DNA of 64,000 bases from assembly GCA_019054805.1 (NCBI GenBank), contig JAHQIY010000020.1, forward strand, positions 248,001 through 312,000, given 5' to 3'. Positions 12,738 to 25,900 of the stretch are shown here, one piece after another (position 1 is the stretch's first letter; the number at the start of each line of letters is the position of its first letter). Origin of the DNA: Brachionus manjavacas (lineage: Eukaryota; Rotifera; Eurotatoria; Ploima; Brachionidae). The notes beneath the pieces were generated by a model. The model searched no databases. It was given only the letters and a program-made list of their open reading frames with translations, and was not told the DNA's origin. Made by a program: the position numbers and the translations under genes.

Positions 12738-13179
12738 TTAATGACAATTCGCTTTAATTTGTGCTTTTTGGTTCGTTTTTTTCTCACTTCACTTCGAATT
12801 TTTCTTGAAATGTTTAGTTTTTGATTTTTCTTTTCTTGTCTACTTCTATTTTTAATTATTATAGCTGAGTATGTGTTTTATTAATGCGATGTAACAACAC
12901 GCATGAAATAAATAAGTAAATTTAGCAACAAGCAAAAATAACTGTACTTTTGAAACAACTTAAATTGGTGCAATTCTAACGTGACTTTATGTCATGTCAA
13001 CTTTTAGTGTCGTTGACCCTACAAACAGGCGATGGACTGGATCAAAATTTTTTTCATTCATCTATTTATTTTGGAAAATATTAACTTTAAGTTTAAAATA
13101 TTAATTTATGTCTTTTTTTTCATTTTTTTTAGTTTATGTCCAATTTAGATTTAAAGGCTGCTATTTAATCGAGTAGTTC
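12738..13179. promoter_or_regulatory. upstream region of SRCAP
   Basis: This stretch lies directly 5' of the SRCAP ATG (minus strand) and ends at an inverted-repeat element. It must hold the 5' UTR and probably the promoter. No specific promoter motif can be supported by eye. Confidence 0.3.
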
Positions 13180-14622
13180 ACGTAATTGCTCGATTTTAGT
13201 GACATGTCACTATAGTTGGGTATTCGACTAATGCGACATGTCACTATAGTCAAAAAAGGTCAAAATGAAAACCAGTGTTCGATAAATAGTGACATGTCAC
13301 TATAGCCAGAAAAAGGCCTAAAATTGACGATTTTTACAAAATTTAGTGTCTAAGTTAGTGACATGTCACTATAGTAAAAAAATTTTACATATCGTTTTAT
13401 AATTGTAAATTATGATTAAAGAAGTTTTGTATTGGTAGATTTGTTTATATTTAATACATTTAACAACATATGCCAAGTTTTATTTTCGATTTAACTTTTT
13501 TGAAATTTTGGATTTACGTTGTTTAATTTAAACTCAATACTTAGGCATGTTAAATCTTGAAATATAATTACGCAATTATTTCTAAAAATGTAAAATAGCT
13601 GTTTGTTATTATATTAAACATATATATACAATTTCAACAAAACCAAAATTTCAACTATATAAAAATTCATTCTTGACTATTTTATTCATCGTTGTTTTTA
13701 TATCAAAGTTTCAATTAAGATTTTCTCATCGTTAACTTCTACTTTGAAGTAATATGTTTTAATTTTTTAAAATACTCCATTCTATTAATATACAAAAAAG
13801 ACCACAAAGACTGTCGTTTTGTACATTAAATGGGTGGATTACTTTAAAGGGTTGATCGATAAAAATTTTTTTCGATAATTTTATTTAAAAATTTTTATTC
13901 AAATAGATTTTTATCCGCTGATTCAGAAAAATATGAAAATTGAGCTTTTTTTAGTTTAAATTAAATTCTTTATCACGACCTCTTAGTTTTTTATCCTTTA
14001 CTTTATTCCTATACTTATTAAATATATTAAAGTATTAATTTTAATAACAATAATTAATTAAGATGTTAAAATCGCAAAATGAACAGGTAAACGAAATACG
14101 TCGTTCATTTACAATGGCATTCAAAAGAGCCGCTATTAGGCATTACGAAACATATAAAAATATAACTGATATTTTTATCCTTAAATTTTAGGTTTGTTGA
14201 TTGATGTTATAACAAGGGATTGATTGTTTTAATTGGTAACTAAACACGCCTTTACATGAGAAACTTATATCAATCAATTAATCAATTAAACTTTTAACTT
14301 ATATTTTTTCAAGAATTAAGTTGGGAATTTTATGCTCTTTCGTAAAATTCATTAACAAAATAAAAATTTTCTTAATAGTTAAACACTTTCTCGTCATCCA
14401 GACAAAGACTAATAAGAAATAATTGAATTACTTAAAAAATCATATTTAAGCCTTTTTTTTGACTATAGTGACATGTCACAAACTTAGACACTAAATTTTG
14501 TAAAAATCGTCAATTTTAGTCCTTTTTCGACTAATGCGACATGTCACTATAGTCAAAAAAGGTCAAAATGAAAACCAGTGTTCGATAAATAGTGATATGT
14601 CACTAAAATCGAGCAATTACGT
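13180..14622. mobile_element. palindrome-rich inverted-repeat DNA transposon remnant
   Basis: The ends share an inverted repeat running inward from ACGTAATTGCTCGATTTTAG. Subterminally, copies of the palindrome ATAGTGACATGTCACTAT are clustered at both ends (for example 13199, 13233, 13290, 13358, 14467, 14539). A block of about 85 bp around 13223-13310 recurs in direct orientation at 14526-14605, while another block (about 13323-13355) recurs inverted at about 14480-14515. Between them, 14063-14191 (+) encodes 42 residues including RRSFTMAFKRAAIRHYE, like the N-terminal helix-turn-helix of pogo/Brinker-type transposases. ACGT flanks both ends and may be a target duplication or part of the repeat. 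Confidence 0.75.
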
Positions 14623-14819
14623 TATTATTTATTGTTTAGATCCTTCAGAGAAAAATAAAAAATAAACATAAAATTAAATCAAAATTAAAAAAGAAGTTAA
14701 ACAAATGAAATGAAATGTTTTTGAAAAGCAGAAAATTGGCATAAAAGTTTTTCGGTTAAGTTTTGAGAGAAAAAAGAGTCTTTGACAAGCCTGTCGATTT
14801 TATAGTAAATAAATGTTTA

Positions 14820-17800
14820 AAATTTTAAGCGCTGAAATAGGACTAAACGCCAGAACGGCCTAGTTGAATAGCTTTTGATTTAAATTGATTTGTTAAACCT
14901 CGTCTGTACTCATTTACCAGTCTAAGAAGTAATGTGACAGAGTTAGTAAGTCCAACCCTGACATGTTTTTAGCTTAATTCAAAAAGCCGGTTCGTAATTG
15001 TATGAATTTTTAATTTGTTTTGGATCCCGTGGTATAAAATGCTTGAAGGGGTATATAAACTTTGCTTTAGAAAAGATCGAACTGTTGAGCTTTGAATTGT
15101 TTGAAGTTTTTTAATGTTGGTATCGGATAAAGAGTTTAAACATGGAAAATTATAATCTAAAATGGAATCAATAAGCGATTTATAAAGATTTCCAAGTATT
15201 TTGTGATTTAGGCGCCAGCTTTTATTAGATAAAATTTTAATTAAATTTAGCCTAGAGTTGCAACGCTCTTTTAATTCATCAATCAATGGACTAAAGGTTA
15301 GCCGTGAGTCAAATCTGATGCCTAAGAATTTGATTTCGTCCTGTCGCTTTAAATTGTCCACATATATCTTCAAATCAAGATTGAGCTCTTCTCTTGTTGA
15401 TTTTGTGAATATAATGTAACAAGATTTTTCAAATGAGATCTTCATTTTCCATTTTGTTAACCAGGGTTCCAATTCTTTAAGGTAAGTATTGATACTTAGT
15501 TCAATGTTTCTTTTAGATTTATAGATAAAAAAAGTAATTAAGTTATCAGCGAAGAGAAGAGAGCATTCATTATTTGTTTCGTTTTTTCTTGGAATATCAT
15601 TTATAAAAATACTAAATAGGAGGGGGCTAATTACTGAGCCTTGAGGTACTCCTGCTTTGATTAGGTAATCATTTCTTTTTTGCCCATTCACATTTATACA
15701 AAACGAACTTGAGTTAAGAAAAGATCTGGTCCAAGAAATTAAGTACTTTGGTAATTGCATTTTGGTCATTTTGTACACAAGCCCCTCATGCCAGACTCTG
15801 TCAAACGCTTTTGAAATATAAAAAAAAGACAACATATTTTTTTTCCTGTTAAACGATTCAGTTATTTTTTGAATAAGAAAAAGAGATTGTCCGCTGTGCG
15901 TCTATGTTTTCGGAATCCTGATTGCTCTTGAATGAGTAAAAAATTTATCTCAATGTAATTGTAAAGCCTTGAATAAATAATGCGTTTAAGTAATTTTCAT
16001 AGACAACTAGTCAAACTAATAGGGCGATAGTTCGACGGATCCTGTGTTGTTTGAACCTTTTTTGGTATCATCGTAACTTGTGCTTTTTTACAGTTATTTT
16101 GTATTAGGCTAGTTGTTGAACTTCGATTTAAAAGGTTGAAAATGTCATAAAGAGTTGATTCAGGCAGATTTTTGAGCACTAAATTATGAATTAAGTCAGG
16201 ACCGGATGCTGAATTTTGTTTAATTTAATAAATTGCAAGTATTATTTCAGTTATAGTAATTGATTCGAAAAGATTGTTCTTTTTTTTTTTTAAAGAAAAA
16301 CTTTGAAATTACATGGTCGACTTCGGATTCCGTGGTTAGGTTAGTAAGATCTGGATTTTGGGTAAACGTTGAAGCCAGTTGTTCACCAAAAAGCTTTCCT
16401 TTTTCTTCATGTGATTTGTAATAAATATTGTTTAAAACTAAAGTTGGTATCGTGTTTGAAATTTTTTTTTTCGAAACTTATTGCCTCTGCGCCAGAACGG
16501 CCTAGTTTATAAAGGATTGTTACGAATTTTTTCGATGAAATTGAGCCAATTTTGATTTCTATACTCGCAAAGCTTTTTTCGTAGGACACTTGTTAGTTGA
16601 TTGAATTGTGTTTTAAAAAATGAACATTGAGTTTTTTTAAATATTCTCCTTACTTTCCTACGTAATTTTATTACACCAACAATGTCATGGGGTAGTGTTT
16701 ATTTAAAAGATTTGTTTGATTGTTTTGGGATGCTTTTTTTCAGCTGCTTCAACGATATTATTAGTAATGAATTAATTTAGTTCATTAAAATTTGATGGTG
16801 GTAGCTTTTCATTAGAGCACAAAACTGCTCTAAAGCTGTTCCATTCGGCTTTTTTAAAGTCAAGTTTGTTTTTTACATGTTTGTCCATTATTAAGTCTTC
16901 TAATGAGAGGCATAACAGAATCGTATAGTGGTCATTTGTCATGTCATCGTTTTCAAGGACTTTGAAGTCAGTAATTTTGTCTAAAAGTGAAGTAGGAGCA
17001 CGAAAAAGGTCTAGAATTTCAAAGTATAGTCTGTTTAAAAATATTGAAAGTTGGTGACTTATCAGTGATTACTGAAACATTAAGCTCGTTTAAAACTCTT
17101 TCAAGTACTTGACCATTTTCATTTTCTCCAATACATTCAATTTGTTTGGTTTTCCAAATAAGGTCATCCCCAATTATAAATTTAGTGCATTTTTTTAAAT
17201 TTTTGAGAAAAGTTCGAATACAAAAACTTTGTTAGGAGGGTTGTTTATGCTGAAAATGAAAAAGGATAGTCTTTAAGCTTTAATTGAACACACAGGAGTT
17301 CAAATGAAAAATTATCAAATGAGGAATCTAAAGATAATTCGATACCATTCTTTATTACTCACCTCTCTTGTCACGGGGTCTAGCAATCGATTGAAAATTT
17401 TTTAAGTCTAAGTAAAAATTGGACTGTGTCGAGTCAATTTTTATTTGATTAAGCCAAAGTATGTCAAGGGGATTCCTTGGATAAAAAGTTTTCCAATAGT
17501 TCAGTCTTACTGGTTAAATGATTACAGTTCGAATGAATTACTAACCTGTTATTTGAAGTAGATTTTATTTTTTTATTCAATTTTGACAACAATTAAAAAA
17601 AGAAAGAAAACTAATTTATCGATTTTGGATCTGATTCTGATCCGAATTCGTAATTGAGTCATTTGAAAATTTCAAATTGAATTAGAGCTCTCATTTGCGT
17701 TCTCTTCTTCTGCTCGATATGTCAAATGTTTTTTGGTTGGTTTATCGATTTGCTTTCTGATTGACGATTGGGACGGTTTTTTGTAAAAACTAAATTTCGA

Positions 17801-18360
17801 AATTGATTTGTTCTGACTAGTGACCTGAGATTGGTCATCACTCGATTTTTGACGAGCAAAATTTTTTAGGACTGGGGTGTCAAGACTAGTGTTACTTGTT
17901 ACTGAGGAATGGCGAGATTTTTGTTCATATTCCTGTTTACAGAAAACTTTGAAGTTTTTGGAGCTGCAGCGTAGGACTCAATATTTGTTGAAGGTTCAGT
18001 TTCATCAGATTCATTAACAAATAGATCACTTGAGTCAATTTTACAACACTCGAGTGATGCTAACTTTTCAGCCAAAGAACATTTTTGGGTTATTTGCTTT
18101 TTTGTTGACATTAACCACAAATTGATTGTTTGAGTGAGCACTTTGCAATGTTGTGTCTGTCATCATTACAAAAGAAATACTTTGGCTTTTGTCCGGCTAT
18201 AGTAAAAACACATTTTTACCCGTACATAACTGTTGATCCTTATAAACTTCTAATTATTGGATCGACGTCTTTCGGAAAAGAGATTTTGACTCGTTTGTCT
18301 CCGTTTTTAATGATGCTGACTTTTGAACAACACTGCTTGTGACTTTCACTTTGACATAAA
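14820..18360 (-). mobile_element. degenerate non-LTR retrotransposon (CR1/jockey-like)
   Basis: Minus-strand coding fragments lie in the order ORF1, endonuclease, reverse transcriptase. Around 18141-18200 a zinc-knuckle-like FFCNDDRHNIAKC precedes a Ser/Thr-rich ORF1 piece. At about 17480-17200 endonuclease remnants include NPLDILWLNQIKIDST. At 16179-15997 the reverse-transcriptase start reads AQVTMIPKK then DPSNYRPISLTSCL. The main reverse-transcriptase piece (15835-14969) has KAFDRVWHEGL, GVPQGSVISPLLFSIFINDIP and the catalytic box as LLFADNL, where the family expects FADD. Frameshifts and stops separate all pieces, so it is inactive. An 18-bp string CGCCAGAACGGCCTAGTT occurs at both 14848 and 16490, perhaps marking nested copies. 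Element ends are approximate. Confidence 0.88.
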
Positions 18361-19918
18361 AAAAGTGCAAAAAATCATTTTAGAAGTCTGAAAAGCTGTG
18401 TTAATAAAGCTACATCTTAAGAGAAAACCAGCGCACTGCACTGAAAAATCCAAAAAGACCCAAGAAATATCAATTTGCTGTCAAAAATTTAAATCTTAAT
18501 TCATTATTTTTTCTGTATTTATCTTATAATAAAAACAAATATTTTCCTAGTGATTTTTATCTTCCTAAGAATGAAAAATTATTATATCAAATTAAATAGT
18601 AGAATTATGCTATAATCACCTAATTGCTTGCTTATTTTAAATAAAAATTATTTTTAAAAAGCCAACAAGTCTTTTATGAATTAAAAGTAATATTAATATT
18701 ATGAATAAAGTAATTTTGCAGGAAAATTAACAAAAATACCAAAAAAAACTTCATTTTATGGATATTATTCAAAAAATAAAAAGCTTACTTTGGTAATACT
18801 GTAGTTTCGCTCTTAAATTAAAGTAATTTAATAAAATTTATTTTAAATTTAAATTAAAGAGAAAATTTTGAATTTTTATCGAAATAAGTTCAATATTTGC
18901 TAATTATTTTGTATTGTTGATTTTTAAAAAATAAAATAAAGTATAAATAAATGAATCTAATTAAAAATAAATAGTCTTTAATCATTAGATTGATTGATTT
19001 ATACTTTATTTTATGTTTTAAAAATCTAAAAATCTTTAATTATAGAATTTTTTTTAAACTATACCTTATTTTAAGATACTTTGTTTTTAATAAGATTTAA
19101 AAAATTTTTTTCGTTTGTCTGTCATTAAAAATAAATAAGAGATGCTGAAGTTATGTATTAGGCTTTAGTATTATTTTAATTATTGACAATATACACTACA
19201 TTTTTCTTAAATATATCTAAAACGGTTAGAAAATTCTTAAGTATTTAAAAATTTATGTTATAAAAAAAATTGTTCGTATTTTTAATTAAAAAATTAAAAA
19301 ATTTTAATAAGAATCCAATTAGCTTCTCTTTAATATTCTCTGTATTAATTCTTTTGACTTTGAAATCAACAATTAAGATAAGACAAAATATTATATGGTA
19401 AAATAATGTACATTTAATCAGTAAATATACTTCAGTAAATTAATTAAAAAGAAATAGCAAAATTATTTATTTTTTCAGTAAATTTATTGAATTTTCTAAA
19501 TAAAAGTATTCTAATCTGCAGTAAAATTTATTCAGTAAAATAATTCAAAAAAATAGTAAAAATTTCAAAAAATAGTTTAATTTACTTTTTTGGTCAAAAA
19601 AAACTTTAATTAAAATTTAATTAACGGATAATTTTTTGATTTTAAGATTGTTGGAAAAATAAAATGACCAAATTTATAGAGAAAAATACAAAATAAGTAC
19701 CAAAAAATGGTCAATAAACCTCTTTGACCCATGAGTGCTAAACACTTTATAAAATTATATTTTTTTTTTCAAAATAAATTTTCAAAAAACTTTATTTTCT
19801 TAAAAGCTTCAAAATTGGTTAATTTGTATGGTTTGTTTTGGTCTTGATTATAGCTTTGTAAAAAAATAAAAGTTAGGGATCTAAAATTAAAGATTATTTA
19901 ATAAAATTCAACAAAAAA
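18361..19918. other. AT-rich spacer upstream of SMC6
   Basis: There is no coding segment here. It contains a hairpin-forming inverted repeat (18919-19026) and several TTCAGTAAA/CAGTAAA repeats around 19420-19545. The SMC6 promoter presumably lies near its right end. Confidence 0.5.
18919..19026. repeat. hairpin inverted repeat (small MITE-like)
   Basis: Two arms of about 43 bp, beginning GATTTTTAAAA and containing ATAAAATAAAGTATAAAT, face each other across a loop of roughly 22 bp with only a few mismatches. The whole unit is 108 bp and could form one long hairpin. No target duplication was identified. Confidence 0.7.
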
Positions 19919-22900
19919 ATGTCTAAACGAAAAGCACCACGAGAAGATGATAATTTTTTAATTCCGTCAAGTTCTTCCCAAAATGGAAGTCAAGTGTCAA
20001 CTCAAGTATTGAACGAATACAACAATGCATCATCACCTAAAAAGAAGAGAATTAGCAAGAATTTTTCCGATTTGTCCCAACTAAACGATCTCAGCTCATT
20101 AAAAGTAATTAAAAGGAACAAAAAAATGTTTTAAATTAAATCCTTAATTAAAAGAGTTCATCGATTCCGAGGCCTGGGGTGATAGAAAAAGTGTATCTTA
20201 AAAACTTCAAATGCCATTCTCTTCTTTCTTTCGATCTTCATCCTTACATTAATTTCATTCTTGGCAGAAATGGAAGTAAAGTTTTCCCAAAAAAAATTAA
20301 TAAAAATCGTTAAATGTTGTGAAAGGTGGCAAAAGTGCCATAATGGACGCCATAATTTTGTGCCTAGGAGGCAGAGCAAACAGTACTGGTCGGCAAGCGT
20401 CAGCCAAGACTTTTATAAAAACCAACTGCGAGTAAGACCTTAAAAGATTGTGGAAAATGGATAATTTTTTTCTAGTAAAGCAGAACTGTGTGTGGTCATT
20501 AGGAATGAAGGTGAGGAAGCCTACAAGCCAGATGTGTACGGCTCTAAAATAATTGTAGAGCGCAAAATAAGCCGTGACGGCTCTTCTCAGTACAAACTGA
20601 TGAACGAGGAGAAAAAACTTGTCTCGAGCAAAAAGGCCGAACTGGACAGCATCACAGAACAGTTCAACATTCAAGTAGAAAATCCGGTATGCTTCTTAAA
20701 CCAAGAGACAAGCAAACACTTTTTAAACTCGTCAAACAAATCAGACAAATACAAGCTGTTCATGAAGGCCTCTCAATTGGAATCGATGCGGCTTCTCCAG
20801 GAACAAATTGAGAAGCAACGAATGATGTCCAAAAATTTGATAGAAGAAAAAGAAAGCTATTTGCCAAGGCTGAAAAAAGACCTGTACGATTGGGAAGAAA
20901 AATACAAAAAATGCCAATCAGCCGAAAAACTGAAGCAAAAACAGGCTTTTTTGATGCAGGAATTCTCATGGGCAAGTGTGATCAGGTTTGAAAAGAGCTG
21001 CGAAAAAGTGCTGAAAGAAAAGAGACAAGCGGAAAAAATGAGGGACAAATACGAAGAAAAAATTGCTGATTTGGACTCCAATCATGGACAGAGCAATCAA
21101 GAATACGAAAAAATAAAGTGCGAAATCACCGAATTGACCGATTTGGCCAAGTTGGCTAACCAAAAACAGGACCAAATAAGTGATAGATACAAAACAGCTA
21201 ATCAGAACTACAAGCTAACATCGATGGAGATAAAAAAATGGAATGCGTTAATAGATAAAAAAAAACGCGAACAAAACGAGATTAAGAAAAAGCTGAATGA
21301 GGACAAGCAGAACTCTAAAGCTGATTACGAGACCGAGAGACAGAATAAAGAGGCCAAAATTGAGGAAATTAGGAAAAAATTGTCTGAGTTGAATGGCATT
21401 GAAAAATTTAAAGTAGAAGAGAATAAGAGATATGCACAAGAAGTTGACAGACATAGTAAGGCATTGACTGAGAAAAAGTTTGATATTGATAATCATGAAC
21501 GTTTGATCAGAAATATGCAAAATGATATTGAGAGTTTGAAAAATGCACGAAATGACCAAATTTATAAGTTTGGAGATTTCATGCCGAATTTGGTGGCCGA
21601 TGTAAAACGTCACTATGAAATGGGAAAATTCAGAGAGTTGCCACGCGGTCCTATCGGGATTTATGTTCAGCCCAAGAGTGATGAGTGGTCAGTGGCCATC
21701 GAATCTTGTCTAGGTGGTCTCTTAGGATCGTTTGTTTGCGGAAGCTTCGATGATGAAAAACAACTACAACAATTGTTTTTTAAGCATGTTAAGAATGTTA
21801 AAAAAAGGCCCAGGATTATTGTCACCGATTTTAGATCGCCCCTTCACAATACATCTAGATATGTAAGTTTTATTTACTAAGCCTTTTTTTTATTTTTAGA
21901 TATTCTATCACTTTTTATTATATAATTAAAAGATGAAATTTTAAAAATTTAAAGTCTATTAAATAAAGTCAAGATTTTAAGAAAATTAGAAAAAAATAAT
22001 TGAAAGGTAACTGAGATTCAAAGTACTGGATTTCATGTATTCAAAATTTTTTTAAAATTAGTCATCACTAAAAGAAAATAAAACTTATCATGTTAAAAAA
22101 ATAGTAAATTGAAATTTAATTCCTAAAGTTTCGTTTGATTTCTGATCAAACGTTTATGGATATTGAACTAAAGATTTTTATGTTAGTTTTAAAAAGTAAA
22201 AAAACAATGAAAAATTTTAAGAAATATTTTACAGTAAATTTATTTTTTTAATCAAATTGTATGTTAATTTAGAATTGAAAAATAAAACTTTTACAATTGC
22301 AATCACCTAATTCAAAATTTTTGGCCATCAATTAATGGACTGACAAAAAAAATTAAATTTTACGGACCAAAAAGACTAAATCTACTGACAAAAAAACTAC
22401 ATATGATGACAAATAAATTAATTGACTGATAAAATAATGATTTGAGTGACAAAAATACTTTTTTGACTAATTAATTATTTTTACAACAAATTAATGATTT
22501 TGAGGTCACAATAAAAATCAAAATCTTGAACTATAGAACCAAATCAGAAGGAAGCTCCAGACGATTATGACAATCCGTTTTGTCCAAATCTCATCATCAA
22601 GCTAGAGTCAACTATGAGAAAACGCCACAATTTAAGTTCATTCCTTACAATCTTGGATAATTAAATTACTAAATAGCTTTCTTTTTTTTTCCTTATTCAC
22701 TCCTTGTGAAGCATGGGTTCATTGCTTTTGATTTCCACTTAAGTCGAACTAAATAGCTTAATTAGAACTAAAATAAAATAAAATAAAAATAAATAAAATT
22801 TTGTCAGTGCAAAATTATTAAATAGTCATCTCAATATAAATATATTTGTCAGTCGCTTAGTTTTTTTGTCAGAATAATTAGTTGTTTATTGTCAGCTAAA

Positions 22901-25900
22901 ATAGATTAAATTAGTCACCACTTTTAGTTATTTTTGTCATCTTAAAAAAATTAAATTTGTCACCCCCAAAAAATTGAAGCCAAAATTTTTTAACATGTGA
23001 AGACAGAATTTTTTAAATTTAAAAAAAATAGAAATATTACAAATTGAAAAAATAATTCTGATTAGAAAAGATCATAGAGACAAAAAAAAATAAATCAAAA
23101 AATACTGAAATAAGATTTGTTGTAAAAATAACAAATTAGAGTCCAAGTCAAAGTTAATTTTTTTTAAAGAAGGAACTTGAATTTTTTTCTGTTCCAGGTA
23201 GTTATTTTGAAAAAAAAAGAAAAAAGTCCGGACTTGACTTGAGGCTTTTGACTCTGATTTATTTTTTATTTGATCATTAATTTTTCTCTAATAATTAAAA
23301 ATAATTATTATTTGTTGAATTTAGTGAATCATATTTGGTTTTATGTTGTTTCATCATTCAAGTTTAGAAAGCTTAATTTTAGCAGTTTAAATTAATGAAA
23401 AAGAATTTTATTTTGTAATTTTTGAATTCAATAAAATTTATTATTACTTTTTTCATAAATTGGTGAAAAGTTGTCTAAGAAAAACAAATTTAATAGCATA
23501 ATAAACATTAAAATAAAACAACCAAAAATTAGCAAAAAATCTTCAAATTCATAAAATATAAAATAACAAATATTTCACACAAATTGAAAATTTATTCATT
23601 TTATTTTAGTTCAGCATCATTCGTCCATATTTTTATATAATTCCATACCGATATTTTTTCAGTAATTTAATCTTAAAATCCTATAGACTTTATCTGTTAG
23701 ATCATGATCATAAAGTTCCATATTCCGATATAAACGAGTTGATTTTTTTTTAAAGTTTATTAAAAAAGGAGATTTAATAATTAAATAAACAATTAAACAC
23801 TGAAATGACTGCCCAAATATTACATATGAAAAATATTTGAATTTTTTATAAATTTATCCATTTTAACTCAAAAAAAAACATTAAACAATTTTAAATTACA
23901 ATTTATTTTAAAGTAAGTCCAAGTATACTGAAAATAATTTTTTTTCAATTTGAAAAAAAAAAGTGTTCACGACTCGCAAACACTTGAAATGATGGAATAA
24001 AAGAATAAAAGTTGAATTGACTTTTAAAAAATAATCTAAATTTTGGTCTAAAATATCTTTGTTATTAATTAATATTTTTTATCATAGCACACAATTAAAA
24101 ATTAAAAAAATTATTTGTTTAATTTAGAGACCAGAGGATACTCGCTTTCCAACAGTTTATGAAATGTTGAATATTAAGGACACAGTAATCGCTAATACTT
24201 TGATAGATCATCGAAAAATTGAATCAATATTGCTTTTGCCAGACAGATCAGCAGTCAGAGAAGTGATTGAGAAAAGCAGAGACCAGAACACCAATGAAGC
24301 GTTTTCTAGAAACGGCGATCATTTCTACAGCAAGCCTTCGTTTAAGATGTACGCTTGTTCATTCAGAGAGGCCAGAATATTCATCAAAGACTCCGAACTT
24401 GCCATCAACCACAAACAACTTGAAATAGAAAAAATTACCAAGAATATTCAAGCTGCTAAGAACGAACTTTCTTCCCTAAAGACTGAAATTGATTCCAACA
24501 AACAATTGAAGTTGCAAAATGACAAACAAATCGACCACATGCGCCGAGAACAACTTCAATTGAACCATGTATTAACTTATGTTACTTTTTTTTAATTTTA
24601 AAAATTTAATTTTTCCTTAAAGAAATTAAGAGAAGTTGAAAGTATTAATATTCCCGAGCCAGTGGATATAAAGGTATTTGAGGACGAGATTGAACAGCTG
24701 GAAGAAGAAATAAATGGAATTAGAAATCAGATTGGACAAGTTGAGCAAAATTCGATGGAGAAAAAAACCCAGTTTGAACAAGCTCGAGCTGAAATGGAAA
24801 AAAATGAGCTTGAAATGAATGAGATATCGCAAAAAATTGATCAATTAAAAGAAAAGTTTAATCAATTTGACAAAGAAAGGTCTGAGTACAAAGACGCGGT
24901 GGCATATTATAAAAAATTAATTTCTCAACTTGAACCCAAATTAAAAGAAATAGAAAATTCGCACAACTCATCAACCGAAGAGCTTCAGGTATTTTTCCTA
25001 ATAATTTTTCTTTATAATACTTGGTAAATTTAAAATTTTGGAATTTTTTTTTATTCATTTTAAAAATCAAACGTGTGAAAATCGTGGATAATAATTTCAC
25101 GTTTTTTTATTTTTTTTTTAAATTGTTTTTTTTTTTTAATTTTTAACCAACTTTAATTTCCACATTAAATTTGCTAAAATTTTTTCCAAAAATCTTATTT
25201 TGTCCATATCTAAATATGTTGCTGAAATGATTTAGCCTCCATTCTTATCTGCCAAGACTTTTTTTTTATCTTTTTTATTTCAATAAACAAATTAAAGGCA
25301 ATGTAAAAAATAAAATCAAGACAAAAATAAGTATATTTTAAAAAATAAATAAAAAATGATTTGATCTTAGATCCACAATACGAAAAATGAAGCTTTGTTG
25401 ATTCTATTATTCTAAATGATGCCTTTCAGATTGTTTAAAACTTTTATTTTTTTTTATCTTCTATCTTTTTTTATTTTAGCTGATTTTGTTTTATAATAAC
25501 TCAATTGAAAGTAATAATTTTTTTTTGGTTTTTGTATAAATTTAAAAAAATTAAATATTTTCATTTTTTTTTCATTTAGATAAAATAAATTACTAGGAAA
25601 AATATTTGAAAATATTTGAGAATAACCTCCAGGGTTTTGTTAAATAGTTTTTTGCCTACTTTTTAATATAAGATTCAATTTTTAGTTTCAAATTTATTTA
25701 ATTAAAAAGAAAAAGTGGGTCTTGCCTGTTATGTGACCAGCTGGTCACATATTATGTGACCAGTGACTTTATGTCGATTTGGTGACCAGATATTTTTTCT
25801 CACTGGTCACATATTCACTGGTCACCTAATATGTGACCAGTCAAAATTATTATTAAAATAAAGAATTTTTTTTTTTAAATTTTATTATTTAAGTGACCAG

